In this document: positions 38,823 to 47,647 of the stretch, in pieces | How positions within the stretch are numbered: the first letter of the stretch is position 1 | Layout: each line of letters starts with the position of its first letter | DNA from: Bacteroidales bacterium | Lineage (GTDB): Bacteria > Bacteroidota > Bacteroidia > Bacteroidales > VadinHA17 | Length of the DNA stretch: 64,000 nucleotides | Assembly (NCBI GenBank): GCA_018056245.1 | Contig: JAGPFZ010000003.1 | Span: forward strand, 1 to 64,000 | Direction of reading: 5' to 3' | Notes under the pieces: model-generated | The model's database searches: none | What the model was told of the DNA's origin: nothing | Seen by the model: the letters and a program-made list of their open reading frames with translations, nothing else | Made by a program: the position numbers and the translations under genes

Positions 38823-41147
38823 ATGAATATCAGCGATTTTACTACGGTTGAAAAAAAATATTTTGAACGATCCGATCGAAAAGATTTTACAACTGCTATA
38901 CCTTATATTGTGGTTCAGAATTTTCCTTCACTGGGTCTTCTTACATCTTTGAGGTTTTTAGAGTGGGTTAATGAAAATCCTGAAGGAGTGATGAGCCTGC
39001 CAACAGGTAAAACTCCTGAGTACTTTATAAAATGGACGAAAAAACTGCTTAGTCAGTGGGAGAAGGATGAAACAAAGAAAATTATGGAAGAAAATGGCCT
39101 TTTTCTAAAAAAGAAGCCTGAGATGAAAGGGTTACATTTTGTTCAGATTGATGAATTTTATCCTATTAACCCTCTTCAGCATAACAGCTTTTACAATTAT
39201 GTAATGGAATATTATATAAAAGGTTTTGGTCTCGATCCTTCGAAAGCTCTCCTTATTAATTCTGATGATATTCCGCTGGCCGAAGGCAAACACTATACAG
39301 AAGTATTTCCGGATAATAAAATTGATCTCACGCTCAGACACAGGGAGCCTATATCTACGATGGAAGAGCTCCAGCAGGCTTCGATATTCAGAATTGACAA
39401 CTGGTGCACAAATTATGAAAATCGAATTCGTGAAATGGGCGGGATAGGATTTTTCCTTGGCGGTCTGGGACCCGATGGTCATATCGCATTCAATACTCGT
39501 GGGAGTGATCATAATTCGACAACAAGACTTACTGCTACAAACTTCGAAACACAGGCAGCCGCAGCAAGCGACCTGGGCGGTATAGAAATTTCGAGAAATC
39601 GTCTTGTTATAACTATTGGGCTTGGAACAATTACATTCAATACTGACGGAGTCTCAATCATTTTTGCTGCGGGCGAGGCTAAAGCAGGAGTAATAAAAGA
39701 TGCAATTGAGAACAAGCCTGATAACCTTTATCCTGCAACGGTCCTTAACAGACAAAAACATGCCAGATTCTATCTCACAGAAGGTGCTTCTTCTCAACTC
39801 AATGATACTATTGAAAAATATTATAGAGAAGGCGAATGGACTTTCGGAAAAACCGAGAAAGCAGTATCTGACCTTTGTATCAAAATAAATAAATATGCGC
39901 ATAATCTGACACTGGATGATCTTAAGAATGACAGATATTGCAATCTTATTCCGGATGTGAGTCTGAAAACAATCCATGCCGTGATAAACTCCACTAAACA
40001 AAAGATAGATGAAGGAGTGAAAAGTGAATGTAACCAGGTATTTCTTCATACCGGGCCTCATCACGACGATATTATGCTTGGCATTTTTCCATACATTATC
40101 CGACAGCTTCGTGAAAAAACCAACGATTTCCATTTTGCCATTATGACTTCAGGATTTACTTCTGTCACTAATGCCTATCTTAAAAAACTTCTCATTGCAA
40201 CTCTTGAACATATAAGAGATGGGAAAATACAGATGTTGAAATATCCTGATTTCTTTGAATCGGGATATAAATTTAAGTTCGATAAAGACGTAAGTCATTA
40301 CCTTGATAAGGTTGCCGACAGAGATGAAGCGGGCAAACTGCGAGGTATATGCCATAGAATAACTAGGGCTATAGTTGATATTTATAAAGTGAAATCAAAG
40401 GAGGAATTGGTTGAACAGATTGAGAAAGATATTAAGATTATAGATTCGAGCTATAGTGGCGAAAAAAATCCTCCTGATATACAGAAGCTTAAAGGTATGA
40501 TAAGAGAATATGAAGAAGAACTTGTGTGGGCTCATTATGGTGTAAAGGTTCAAAATATAGAGCATCTCAGACTTGGGTTTTATACCGGCGATATTTTTAC
40601 TCCGTTACCTCAACGTGATCGAGATGTCGAACCTATTTTGCATTTGCTGAGAAGAATAAAGCCTTCTGTTATCAGCCTTGCTTTCGACCCTGAAGGTTCG
40701 GGCCCCGATACTCATTATAAAGTTCTTCAGGCAATAGCCGAAGCTCTTAGACAATGGAGAAAAGAAGAAGATATCTCTTCATTGCGGATAATAGGCTACA
40801 GGAATGTCTGGTATAAGTTTCACCCTGCAGAAGCAAATGTCTTTACTCCTGTTTCTCTTAACTCAATGGCTGTGCTCGAATGGTCGTTCAAAAATTGTTA
40901 CAAAAGCCAATATGAGGCATCGTTCCCAAGCTACGATTACGATGGTCCCTTCAGTGAACTATCACAGAAAATATGGGTTGAACAATTTAAAAAAGTGCAA
41001 CTTATTCTGGGAAAAGATTTCTTCTACGAAAATGAAAGTCCTAAAATAAGGGCAACACATGGCATGATTTTCCATAAAGAAATGAAAATAGATGAATTCC
41101 TGAAATACGCACGTGAACTTGAACAAAGTGTTGAAGGAATTTTGTAA
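38823..41147 (+). CDS. NagB-like glucosamine-6-phosphate deaminase fused to PIG-L/LmbE deacetylase domain
   Basis: The 774-residue protein joins two domains. The NagB/6PGL-type half (about 30-340) has SLPTGKTPEYF for phosphate binding, VQIDEFYPI and GGLGPDGHIAFN with Asp218 and His220. The residue matching E. coli Glu148 is Thr225. The second half (about 395-650) has the PIG-L zinc motif PHHDD (His413, Asp415, Asp416) and a later FDPEGSGPDTHYK metal-site stretch. NagB turns GlcN6P into fructose-6-phosphate and ammonia; PIG-L enzymes remove N-acetyl groups. It could convert GlcNAc-derived sugars in two steps. The family is known in Bacteroides as a NagB-like protein of unproven activity. Confidence 0.85.
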   Translation: MNISDFTTVEKKYFERSDRKDFTTAIPYIVVQNFPSLGLLTSLRFLEWVNENPEGVMSLPTGKTPEYFIKWTKKLLSQWEKDETKKIMEENGLFLKKKPEMKGLHFVQIDEFYPINPLQHNSFYNYVMEYYIKGFGLDPSKALLINSDDIPLAEGKHYTEVFPDNKIDLTLRHREPISTMEELQQASIFRIDNWCTNYENRIREMGGIGFFLGGLGPDGHIAFNTRGSDHNSTTRLTATNFETQAAAASDLGGIEISRNRLVITIGLGTITFNTDGVSIIFAAGEAKAGVIKDAIENKPDNLYPATVLNRQKHARFYLTEGASSQLNDTIEKYYREGEWTFGKTEKAVSDLCIKINKYAHNLTLDDLKNDRYCNLIPDVSLKTIHAVINSTKQKIDEGVKSECNQVFLHTGPHHDDIMLGIFPYIIRQLREKTNDFHFAIMTSGFTSVTNAYLKKLLIATLEHIRDGKIQMLKYPDFFESGYKFKFDKDVSHYLDKVADRDEAGKLRGICHRITRAIVDIYKVKSKEELVEQIEKDIKIIDSSYSGEKNPPDIQKLKGMIREYEEELVWAHYGVKVQNIEHLRLGFYTGDIFTPLPQRDRDVEPILHLLRRIKPSVISLAFDPEGSGPDTHYKVLQAIAEALRQWRKEEDISSLRIIGYRNVWYKFHPAEANVFTPVSLNSMAVLEWSFKNCYKSQYEASFPSYDYDGPFSELSQKIWVEQFKKVQLILGKDFFYENESPKIRATHGMIFHKEMKIDEFLKYARELEQSVEGIL

Positions 41148-41244
41148 GTCAGTGAATCCTTCACAGTCGTTACTTCTATTTTAACAGGAAAATTCAGACA
41201 CGGAAGATTAAAAAAGGATTCTATATTTTGCTAATAAACAGAAT

Positions 41245-42642
41245 ATGATTAAGGATGAACTGCTTAGCCTGCTTTTCAGAGAGTTTACAGGCAAAAGCCC
41301 GGAGTCTCTTACCGTTTTGCCTAAATCAGGCTCTGACAGGATATATTGTCGAATGGTGCTCGGAGATTTTTCAGTACTTGGCGTTTGGAATCCTAACCGA
41401 AAGGAAAATGATGCCTTTACAGGTTTTGCTTCTAGTTTAAGTCGAGCCGGCCTGCGCGTGCCAAGGGTTTTCAAATATCTACCTGAAGAAATGGTTTATC
41501 TTACTGAAGACCTTGGTGATCTCGATCTTTATGCATGGTCGCAATTTAAAGGTAATGAGGAAATTAAAGAAATGTATAAAAATATACTGCATGAATTACT
41601 GGAATTTCAGTTCGATGCCGATAAATTTATAGATTATGAGTTATGTTACCCACGAAAAAAATTCGACAGAAACTCTGTGATGTGGGATCTTAATTATTTT
41701 AAATATATGTTCCTGAAACTTTCAGGAACCGGATTTAATGAGCAACTCTTGGAGGAGGATTTTATTAAAATTGCCGATATAATTGAAAGTGTGTGGTCAA
41801 ATGGATTTCTATACCGCGACTTTCAGTCGAGGAATATCATGCTGAAGGAAGGCATACCATGGTATATAGACTTTCAGGGTGGAAGGAAAGGAGCACCGCA
41901 CTATGATGCTGCTTCCTTGCTTTTAGACCCTTATGTAGAGCTTGAAGAAGAGCTTCACGACGAACTGTTAGTTCACTATGCCAGGGAACTGAATTCAAGA
42001 ATGAAAATTGATATGTCCAGCTTTTTAGACGAATATAGAATTTTTGGTTTAGTAAGGCTACTCCAGGCACTTGGAGCTTATGGCTTTAGAGGGCTGTATG
42101 AAAGGAAACCGAATTTTGCTACAAGTATCCCTCCTGCTATCCGACAACTTGAACGACTGTTCAAAAATGAGAAATTACGTATAAAATTTCCTGAATTGTT
42201 ACGTATAACAGAAACTCTTGCCTCTAATTTGAGCGGAAAAGACTTAACTATGCGTTCAAAACCCACGGTAATAATAGAGACTTTCAGTTTTGAAAAAGGA
42301 ATCCCGGAAACATTTATTACCGACGGCGGTTTTATGTTCGATTGCAGGCATCTGACACTCCCGCCTGAAGTATCAGGTCTTCAATACTTTACTGGCAGAG
42401 ATAGAAAAGTGATCGAGTTTTTCGATTATCAGAAGGACATGGAAATAATGATAGAAAATGTCGGAAGGTTGATAACAGCTTCACTTTCAGACGGAAATCA
42501 ATTAGATTCCAGGACAAGAAGGATATGTTTCGGATGCACTTCAGGAAGACTTTCATCGGTTTATTGTGCCGAACGCATTGCCTCTATGCTTAAAGATGTT
42601 AATCTGGCCAATGTAATTGTATTTCACCATGAAATAAGGTAA
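41245..42642 (+). CDS. AmgK-like amino-sugar kinase fused to a RapZ C-terminal domain
   Basis: Residues about 1-335 form an aminoglycoside-phosphotransferase-type kinase like AmgK, which phosphorylates the anomeric carbon of MurNAc or GlcNAc. The catalytic loop is LYRDFQSRNIML (Asp192, Asn197) and the metal Asp209 is in YIDFQGG. Residues about 345-465 match the C-terminal domain of RapZ: FSFEKGIPETFITDGGFMFDCRHL, TGRD and CTSGRLSSVYCAERI (Cys431), ending FHHEIR. In E. coli this domain binds glucosamine-6-phosphate and sRNA. The usual GGQHR loop is SGRLS here. It is 13 bases before murU and suits peptidoglycan sugar recycling. Confidence 0.85.
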   Translation: MIKDELLSLLFREFTGKSPESLTVLPKSGSDRIYCRMVLGDFSVLGVWNPNRKENDAFTGFASSLSRAGLRVPRVFKYLPEEMVYLTEDLGDLDLYAWSQFKGNEEIKEMYKNILHELLEFQFDADKFIDYELCYPRKKFDRNSVMWDLNYFKYMFLKLSGTGFNEQLLEEDFIKIADIIESVWSNGFLYRDFQSRNIMLKEGIPWYIDFQGGRKGAPHYDAASLLLDPYVELEEELHDELLVHYARELNSRMKIDMSSFLDEYRIFGLVRLLQALGAYGFRGLYERKPNFATSIPPAIRQLERLFKNEKLRIKFPELLRITETLASNLSGKDLTMRSKPTVIIETFSFEKGIPETFITDGGFMFDCRHLTLPPEVSGLQYFTGRDRKVIEFFDYQKDMEIMIENVGRLITASLSDGNQLDSRTRRICFGCTSGRLSSVYCAERIASMLKDVNLANVIVFHHEIR

Positions 42643-42655
42643 GTTTCTACAATTT

Positions 42656-43384
42656 ATGGAACGTCCGTTAAAAACGATGATTTTTGCGGCAGGCCTTGGT
42701 ACAAGGCTGAAGGACATAACAAACGACATCCCCAAAGCGCTTGTTGTTTTGAACGGCAAAACTGCCCTTCAAATTGCAGTTGAAAAAGCTACTCAATATG
42801 GCTTCGGTGACATAATTGTCAATATTCATCACCATGCAGGTCTTATGAGGGCAGAAGCTGAACGTCTGAATAAACTTGGCTACAGAATAACCCTATCGGA
42901 TGAAAGTGATTTACTTCTCGAGACGGGAGGCGGCTTATATAAAGCCAAATGGTTTTTTGATGAAAGACCGTTTCTGATCTATAACGTGGATATAATTACC
43001 AGTCTGGATATTAATAAGTTATACAAATTTCACATTGAGAAAAATGGAATCGCAACACTCGCAGTAAAGAATCGTCCGGATATAAAATATTTCCTTATAG
43101 GCGATAACGATCTTCTTGCAGGCTGGTGCAATACTTCGACAGCTGAGGAAATTATTGTTAGAAATGCCGGAGAACTTAAAAAGACTGGATTCTCCGGGAT
43201 TCACATAGCAAACCCTGAAATATTCAGTTACATGAAAGAAGGAATTTACTCGATGACAAGTTTTTATCTTGAACTGGCACGTATTCGTGATATTTACGCT
43301 TTCAAGCATGAAGAAGATTACTGGTTCAATATAGGAACCCCTCAGGAACTGGAAGAGGTGAGAAGATTCTTTTCAGGGGAATGA
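42656..43384 (+). CDS. murU: MurU-like N-acetylmuramate-1-phosphate nucleotidyltransferase
   Basis: A 242-residue sugar-phosphate nucleotidyltransferase of the GT-A fold. It has the nucleotide-binding MIFAAGLGTRLKDITNDIPKAL (Gly-Thr-Arg at 15-17, Lys27), LLETGGGLYKA and the metal-site NVDI. MurU makes UDP-MurNAc from MurNAc-1-phosphate, using the product of an AmgK kinase; the gene directly after the AmgK-like kinase fits that role. RfbA/GlmU-N-type enzymes are structural relatives, but the short length and partner argue for MurU. It converges with trkH 17 bases away. Confidence 0.85.
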   Translation: MERPLKTMIFAAGLGTRLKDITNDIPKALVVLNGKTALQIAVEKATQYGFGDIIVNIHHHAGLMRAEAERLNKLGYRITLSDESDLLLETGGGLYKAKWFFDERPFLIYNVDIITSLDINKLYKFHIEKNGIATLAVKNRPDIKYFLIGDNDLLAGWCNTSTAEEIIVRNAGELKKTGFSGIHIANPEIFSYMKEGIYSMTSFYLELARIRDIYAFKHEEDYWFNIGTPQELEEVRRFFSGE

Positions 43385-43401
43385 CTCTTATTATTTATGG
43401 T

Positions 43402-44877
43402 TTATTTTTTCCAGAAAGATTTCGAAAAGATAACAAACACAGTAAGTATTTCGAGCCTTCCAAGAATCATAACAAAACAAAGAGTTATTTTGCTTATATA
43501 ATCGAGGTGAAAATAATTGCTCATTGGCCCAACAGTGCCCATACCAGGTCCAATACCTGCCAGACAGGTTGCCGTTGCACTTGCCGAAGTGGAAATGTCG
43601 TTCCCTGTTATTGTAAGAAGTAGAGTACCGGCAAAAAAAATGAATAAATATAGCATTATAAATGAGAGTATTGATCCTATTGTGTTTTCCGTTATGGTTT
43701 TACCGTTGAATCTGACCATCGTAACCGACGACGGATGTGTAAGTTTAATAAAAACGTTCTTTAAACTTTTTAAAGCTATCAGATGTCTTGCCATTTTTAT
43801 TCCGCCACTTGTTGAGCCCGTACAACCACCTGAAAACATCAGAAGAAAAATAAGCATAATACCAGCATGAGGCCATAACAGGTAGTCGGCTGAGGCAAAT
43901 CCCGTACATGTAATGATTGAAATTGTTTGAAAAAAGCCTTCCCTGAAGGCCGGCTCAGGCAGTTTAAAGCCTTTTGTAATAAGAATAACCGATGAAAGTG
44001 CACCTGCAATTAAAATTACAGCAATATAAAACCACAATTCGTCATTCTGTTTTATCTTTTTAAAATTCATTCTGACAGCATAGTAATAAACTACACTGCT
44101 TGTTCCGGCAAGAAACATAAATATCATAACAACATATTGACTGTAGGCCGAGAAATTTGCCAGACCTGTATTTTTTGTCGAGAAGCCTCCTGTCGCAACA
44201 GTTGCAAAAGAATGACAAACGGCATCGAATAAATTCATATCGCCAGCTGTAAGCAATATAATTTCTAAAATACTTAAGGTAAGGTATATCATTAATAATC
44301 TGAAAGCTATAGAACTTGTACGGGGAGAGATTTTTTCCTTCAGTGACGATTCGAGCGAGAAAAGCCTGTACCCTGTGACTTTCAATGAAGGAAAAATTAA
44401 AACTACCATAACAATTATTCCAAGTCCTCCTATCCAGTGAGTAAGACTTCGCCAGAAAAGTATTGAGTGCGGAAGTACTTCCACATCGGCTAAAGCCGAT
44501 GCACCTGTTGTTGAAAATCCTGATGTGGATTCGAAAAATGAGTTAATAAATGAACAAGTTCCGCTGAAAACATAAGGAAGTGAACCAGCTAAAGACACAA
44601 GTAACCATGATAATGTTACACTTAAATAAGTGTCTCTTATACTTGCATTTGAAAGATCGCTCTTATGAAAAATTAAATATAAAGTAGCAGCAGGTAAAAA
44701 AATTACCATAAACGAATAAATAAAAGGAAGAACATCCTCATTATAAAACAAAGCTATAGGAATGCAGGAAATAATTGGAACTATCTCTATCAACAATATT
44801 GTGCTGATTACACTGAAAATTACAGGAAGGTTAAATAGCTTCAACTCTTGATTAAATTTTAATAAAATAAATTGCAA
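43402..44877 (-). CDS. trkH: TrkH/KtrB-type potassium uptake membrane subunit
   Basis: The 491-residue protein has about ten helices plus four pore loops. Selectivity-filter-like segments are STSGFSTTGAS, ATGGFSTKNTG, ITCTGFASAD and LAGIGPGMGTVG. It imports K+ with a cytoplasmic TrkA partner, which is not in the window. There is no ATG at the N terminus: the frame opens at TTG 44877, with another TTG at 44844. A minus-strand box TAAATTTG (44882-44875) overlaps the first, so the downstream TTG may be the true start. Confidence 0.9.
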   Translation of the reverse strand: MQFILLKFNQELKLFNLPVIFSVISTILLIEIVPIISCIPIALFYNEDVLPFIYSFMVIFLPAATLYLIFHKSDLSNASIRDTYLSVTLSWLLVSLAGSLPYVFSGTCSFINSFFESTSGFSTTGASALADVEVLPHSILFWRSLTHWIGGLGIIVMVVLIFPSLKVTGYRLFSLESSLKEKISPRTSSIAFRLLMIYLTLSILEIILLTAGDMNLFDAVCHSFATVATGGFSTKNTGLANFSAYSQYVVMIFMFLAGTSSVVYYYAVRMNFKKIKQNDELWFYIAVILIAGALSSVILITKGFKLPEPAFREGFFQTISIITCTGFASADYLLWPHAGIMLIFLLMFSGGCTGSTSGGIKMARHLIALKSLKNVFIKLTHPSSVTMVRFNGKTITENTIGSILSFIMLYLFIFFAGTLLLTITGNDISTSASATATCLAGIGPGMGTVGPMSNYFHLDYISKITLCFVMILGRLEILTVFVIFSKSFWKK

Positions 44878-44882
44878 ATTTA
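44875..44882 (-). promoter_or_regulatory. -7-like box overlapping the trkH start
   Basis: On the minus strand the bases read TAAATTTG, a perfect TAnnTTTG match. Transcription would start near 44868, downstream of the TTG at 44877. If real, it forces a later start codon. Confidence 0.3.
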
Positions 44883-44995
44883 ATCCATATTAAAAGATGA
44901 TATGCAGGAAACACAATAATATCTTATTTTATGTGATAACAGATACGGAATATAGTTTATTTTGATTTTATTAAACTTCAAATGGCTTAAAACAT

Positions 44996-45003
44996 TATCT
45001 TTG
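44996..45003 (+). promoter_or_regulatory. -7 promoter box for the carboxynorspermidine genes
   Basis: TATCTTTG is a perfect TAnnTTTG box 52 bases before the first start codon. The predicted start is near 45010. Confidence 0.45.
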
Positions 45004-45054
45004 AATTTCTGCAAAGATTGTAAAAAGTAAATTCAGGTTGATCGGAAATTAATT

Positions 45055-46272
45055 ATGAATGATTGTAATATAGTTCTTATGGGTAAAATAATGATAATTG
45101 GTGCAGGGGGTGTGGGAACTGTTGTTGCTCATAAAGCGGCATCCCTGCCTGAGGTTTTCAATGATATTTTGCTTGCCAGCCGTACAAAATCAAAATGCGA
45201 TGCAATTGCTGCAAGAATAGGCGGCGACAGAGTTAAAACCGCACAAGTCGACGCCGACGATGTTCCACAACTGGTAAAACTAATTAAATCGTTTAATCCT
45301 GATATAATTGTAAACGTTGCTCTTCCGTATCAAGATCTCAATATCATGGAAGCATGCCTTGAAACAGGAACTTCTTATCTCGACACTGCAAATTATGAAC
45401 CTCTTGATGAAGCAAAATTCGAATATAAATGGCAATGGGCATATAATGACAGATTCAGGGATGCGGGAATAACTGCTATCCTTGGTTGTGGATTCGATCC
45501 AGGAGTTACATCAGTATTTACTGCCTGGGCTGCCAAACATCATTTTGATGAGATTAATTATCTGGATATTGTTGATTGTAATGCAGGTAGCCATGGAAAA
45601 CCTTTTGCCACAAATTTTAATCCTGAAATAAATATTAGAGAGGTTACACAAAAAGGAAAATTCTGGGAAAACGGAAAATGGATATATACAAACCCTCATG
45701 AAATTCATAAGCTCCTTACATATCCGAATATTGGTCAGAGAGAATCATATCTCATTTATCATGAAGAACTCGAATCTCTGGTAAAAAATTTTCCAACATT
45801 GAAACGTGCTCGTTTCTGGATGACTTTCGATCAGGAATACCTTACTCACCTTCGGGTTATTCAAAATATAGGTATGGCAGGTATTGAGCCTGTTCTTTTC
45901 GAAGGGCGTGAAATAATTCCTTTACGTTTTTTGAAGGCTTTACTTCCCGATCCCGGTGAACTTGGAGAAAACTATAAAGGCGAAACTTCGATAGGATGCC
46001 GTATCAGAGGTATAAAAGACGGAAAGGAAAAAACATTATATATATATAATAATTGCAGTCACGAGGTTGCGTATAAAGAAACCGGCACGCAGGCAGTGAG
46101 CTACACTACTGGCGTTCCGGCGACAATTGGAGCTATGATGTATATTAAAGGCTTGTGGAAAGCCCCCGGTGTTTTTAATGTCGAAAAATTCGACCCTGAT
46201 CCATTTATGGAGCAGTTAAACCTTCTTGGTTTACCATGGAACGTACTGCATGATATTGACCTCGAACTTTAA
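45055..46272 (+). CDS. Carboxynorspermidine synthase (saccharopine dehydrogenase family)
   Basis: This NADPH enzyme condenses aspartate semialdehyde with a diamine to give carboxy(nor)spermidine. The 405-residue protein has the Rossmann motif MIIGAGGVGTVVAHKAA near the N terminus, LGCGFDPGVTSVFTAW, NAGSHGKPFATNFNPE and a C-terminal TGVPATIGAMMYIKG. These are typical of the LYS1-like CASDH family rather than true saccharopine dehydrogenase. The adjacent decarboxylase gene (18 bases) confirms the pathway. An alternative start at 45079 (MGKIMIIGAGG) resembles most homologues. Confidence 0.9.
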   Translation: MNDCNIVLMGKIMIIGAGGVGTVVAHKAASLPEVFNDILLASRTKSKCDAIAARIGGDRVKTAQVDADDVPQLVKLIKSFNPDIIVNVALPYQDLNIMEACLETGTSYLDTANYEPLDEAKFEYKWQWAYNDRFRDAGITAILGCGFDPGVTSVFTAWAAKHHFDEINYLDIVDCNAGSHGKPFATNFNPEINIREVTQKGKFWENGKWIYTNPHEIHKLLTYPNIGQRESYLIYHEELESLVKNFPTLKRARFWMTFDQEYLTHLRVIQNIGMAGIEPVLFEGREIIPLRFLKALLPDPGELGENYKGETSIGCRIRGIKDGKEKTLYIYNNCSHEVAYKETGTQAVSYTTGVPATIGAMMYIKGLWKAPGVFNVEKFDPDPFMEQLNLLGLPWNVLHDIDLEL

Positions 46273-46290
46273 TTAATACCTGTTTTCAGG

Positions 46291-47430
46291 ATGCCAATTG
46301 ATTATTTCAAGATTCCATCACCTTGTTTCGTGATAGATGAAGAGAGATTAAGAAATAATCTCTCCCTATTACACCATACTGCCGAAGAGTCGGGAGCCGA
46401 AATCATGCTTGCTCTTAAGGCTTTTGCAACCTGGAGTGTATTCGGAATAATAAAAGAATATACTTCCGGTGCAGCAGCAAGCTCGCTCAATGAGGCCCGA
46501 CTCTGTTACGAGGAGTTGGGAACAAAGGCACATACTTATGCTCCAGCCTTTAAGGAGAGGGAGTTTCCTGAAATACTGAAGTATAGCTCGCATATTTCAT
46601 TCAACTCAATCGAACAATACCTGAAATATCTTCCATATATCAAAAATTCATCCGAAAAAGTATCGCCAGGTTTGAGGATTAATCCGGAATTTTCTGAAAT
46701 CAATATTGGCCTATATAACCCTTGTGCTCCTGGCTCAAGGTTTGGAGTGACGGCAGAAAAATTATCAGATGGACTTCCTGAAGGAATTGAAGGCCTTCAT
46801 TTTCACGTGCTTTTCGAGAATGATTCTTATGTGCTCGAAAAGGTCTTAAACGTTGTGGAACAAAAATTCGGTAGTTTTTTCCCATATCTGAAGTGGCTGA
46901 ATATGGGTGGTGGACATCTTATAACACAAAAAGGATATGATCTGGCACATCTTGTGAAGGTTCTCAAAAATTTCAGGGAAAAATGGGGCCTCGAAATAAT
47001 TCTTGAACCGGGAAGTGCATTTGTGTGGGAAACCGGTGAACTTGTTGCAACTGTTGAGGATATTGTCGAAAATAGTGGTATTATAACTGCTATACTCGAC
47101 GTGTCATTTGTTGCTCATATGCCCGATTGTATTGAAATGCCATATAAGCCGATGATATTAAACGCGTATGAACCTGAAAACGGGAAATACGTTTACCGTA
47201 TGGGCGGAAATTCATGCATGGCAGGAGACTTTATGGGCGACTGGGGTTTCGATAAAGAGCTGAAACCAGGTGACAGGATTATTTTCCGGGATATGATTCA
47301 TTATACAATGGTCAAAACAACAAATTTCAACGGCGTTACACACCCGTCAATAGGAATATGGACAAAACAAGGAAAATTCCGGCTTATTAGAGATTTCTGT
47401 TATAATGACTATAAATTAAGACTTTCCTGA
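46291..47430 (+). CDS. nspC: Carboxynorspermidine decarboxylase
   Basis: A PLP-dependent alanine-racemase-fold enzyme that removes CO2 from carboxyspermidine or carboxynorspermidine. The 379-residue protein has the PLP lysine Lys43 in MLALKAFATWSV, FHVLFEND, LNMGGGHLI, EPGSAFVWETGELVA and the late GNSCMAGDFMGDWGF motif with the catalytic Cys. With the preceding synthase it forms the spermidine route used by Bacteroidota in place of SpeD/SpeE. No other polyamine gene is in view. Confidence 0.93.
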   Translation: MPIDYFKIPSPCFVIDEERLRNNLSLLHHTAEESGAEIMLALKAFATWSVFGIIKEYTSGAAASSLNEARLCYEELGTKAHTYAPAFKEREFPEILKYSSHISFNSIEQYLKYLPYIKNSSEKVSPGLRINPEFSEINIGLYNPCAPGSRFGVTAEKLSDGLPEGIEGLHFHVLFENDSYVLEKVLNVVEQKFGSFFPYLKWLNMGGGHLITQKGYDLAHLVKVLKNFREKWGLEIILEPGSAFVWETGELVATVEDIVENSGIITAILDVSFVAHMPDCIEMPYKPMILNAYEPENGKYVYRMGGNSCMAGDFMGDWGFDKELKPGDRIIFRDMIHYTMVKTTNFNGVTHPSIGIWTKQGKFRLIRDFCYNDYKLRLS

Positions 47431-47583
47431 ACCGAAATAAATTTTTATTAATATTTTTGAAAAGATGATAACTCTTATATTTATGAAATCATTGATGAAA
47501 AATATTAAGATATTATAATATTATAATTTTTTACTTTATTCACTTTTTATTTTTCATTCACATGAAGAAAATTACTATTTTTT

Positions 47584-47591
47584 TATATTTG
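47584..47591 (+). promoter_or_regulatory. -7 promoter box before the secreted TPR protein gene
   Basis: TATATTTG is a perfect TAnnTTTG match, about 57 bases before the ATG at 47648. No -33 element was recognised. Confidence 0.4.
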
Positions 47592-47647
47592 TTATCTTAA
47601 AACAGCGAAATAATATTAATATAAATAAATTGATTACCTTTAAATAA

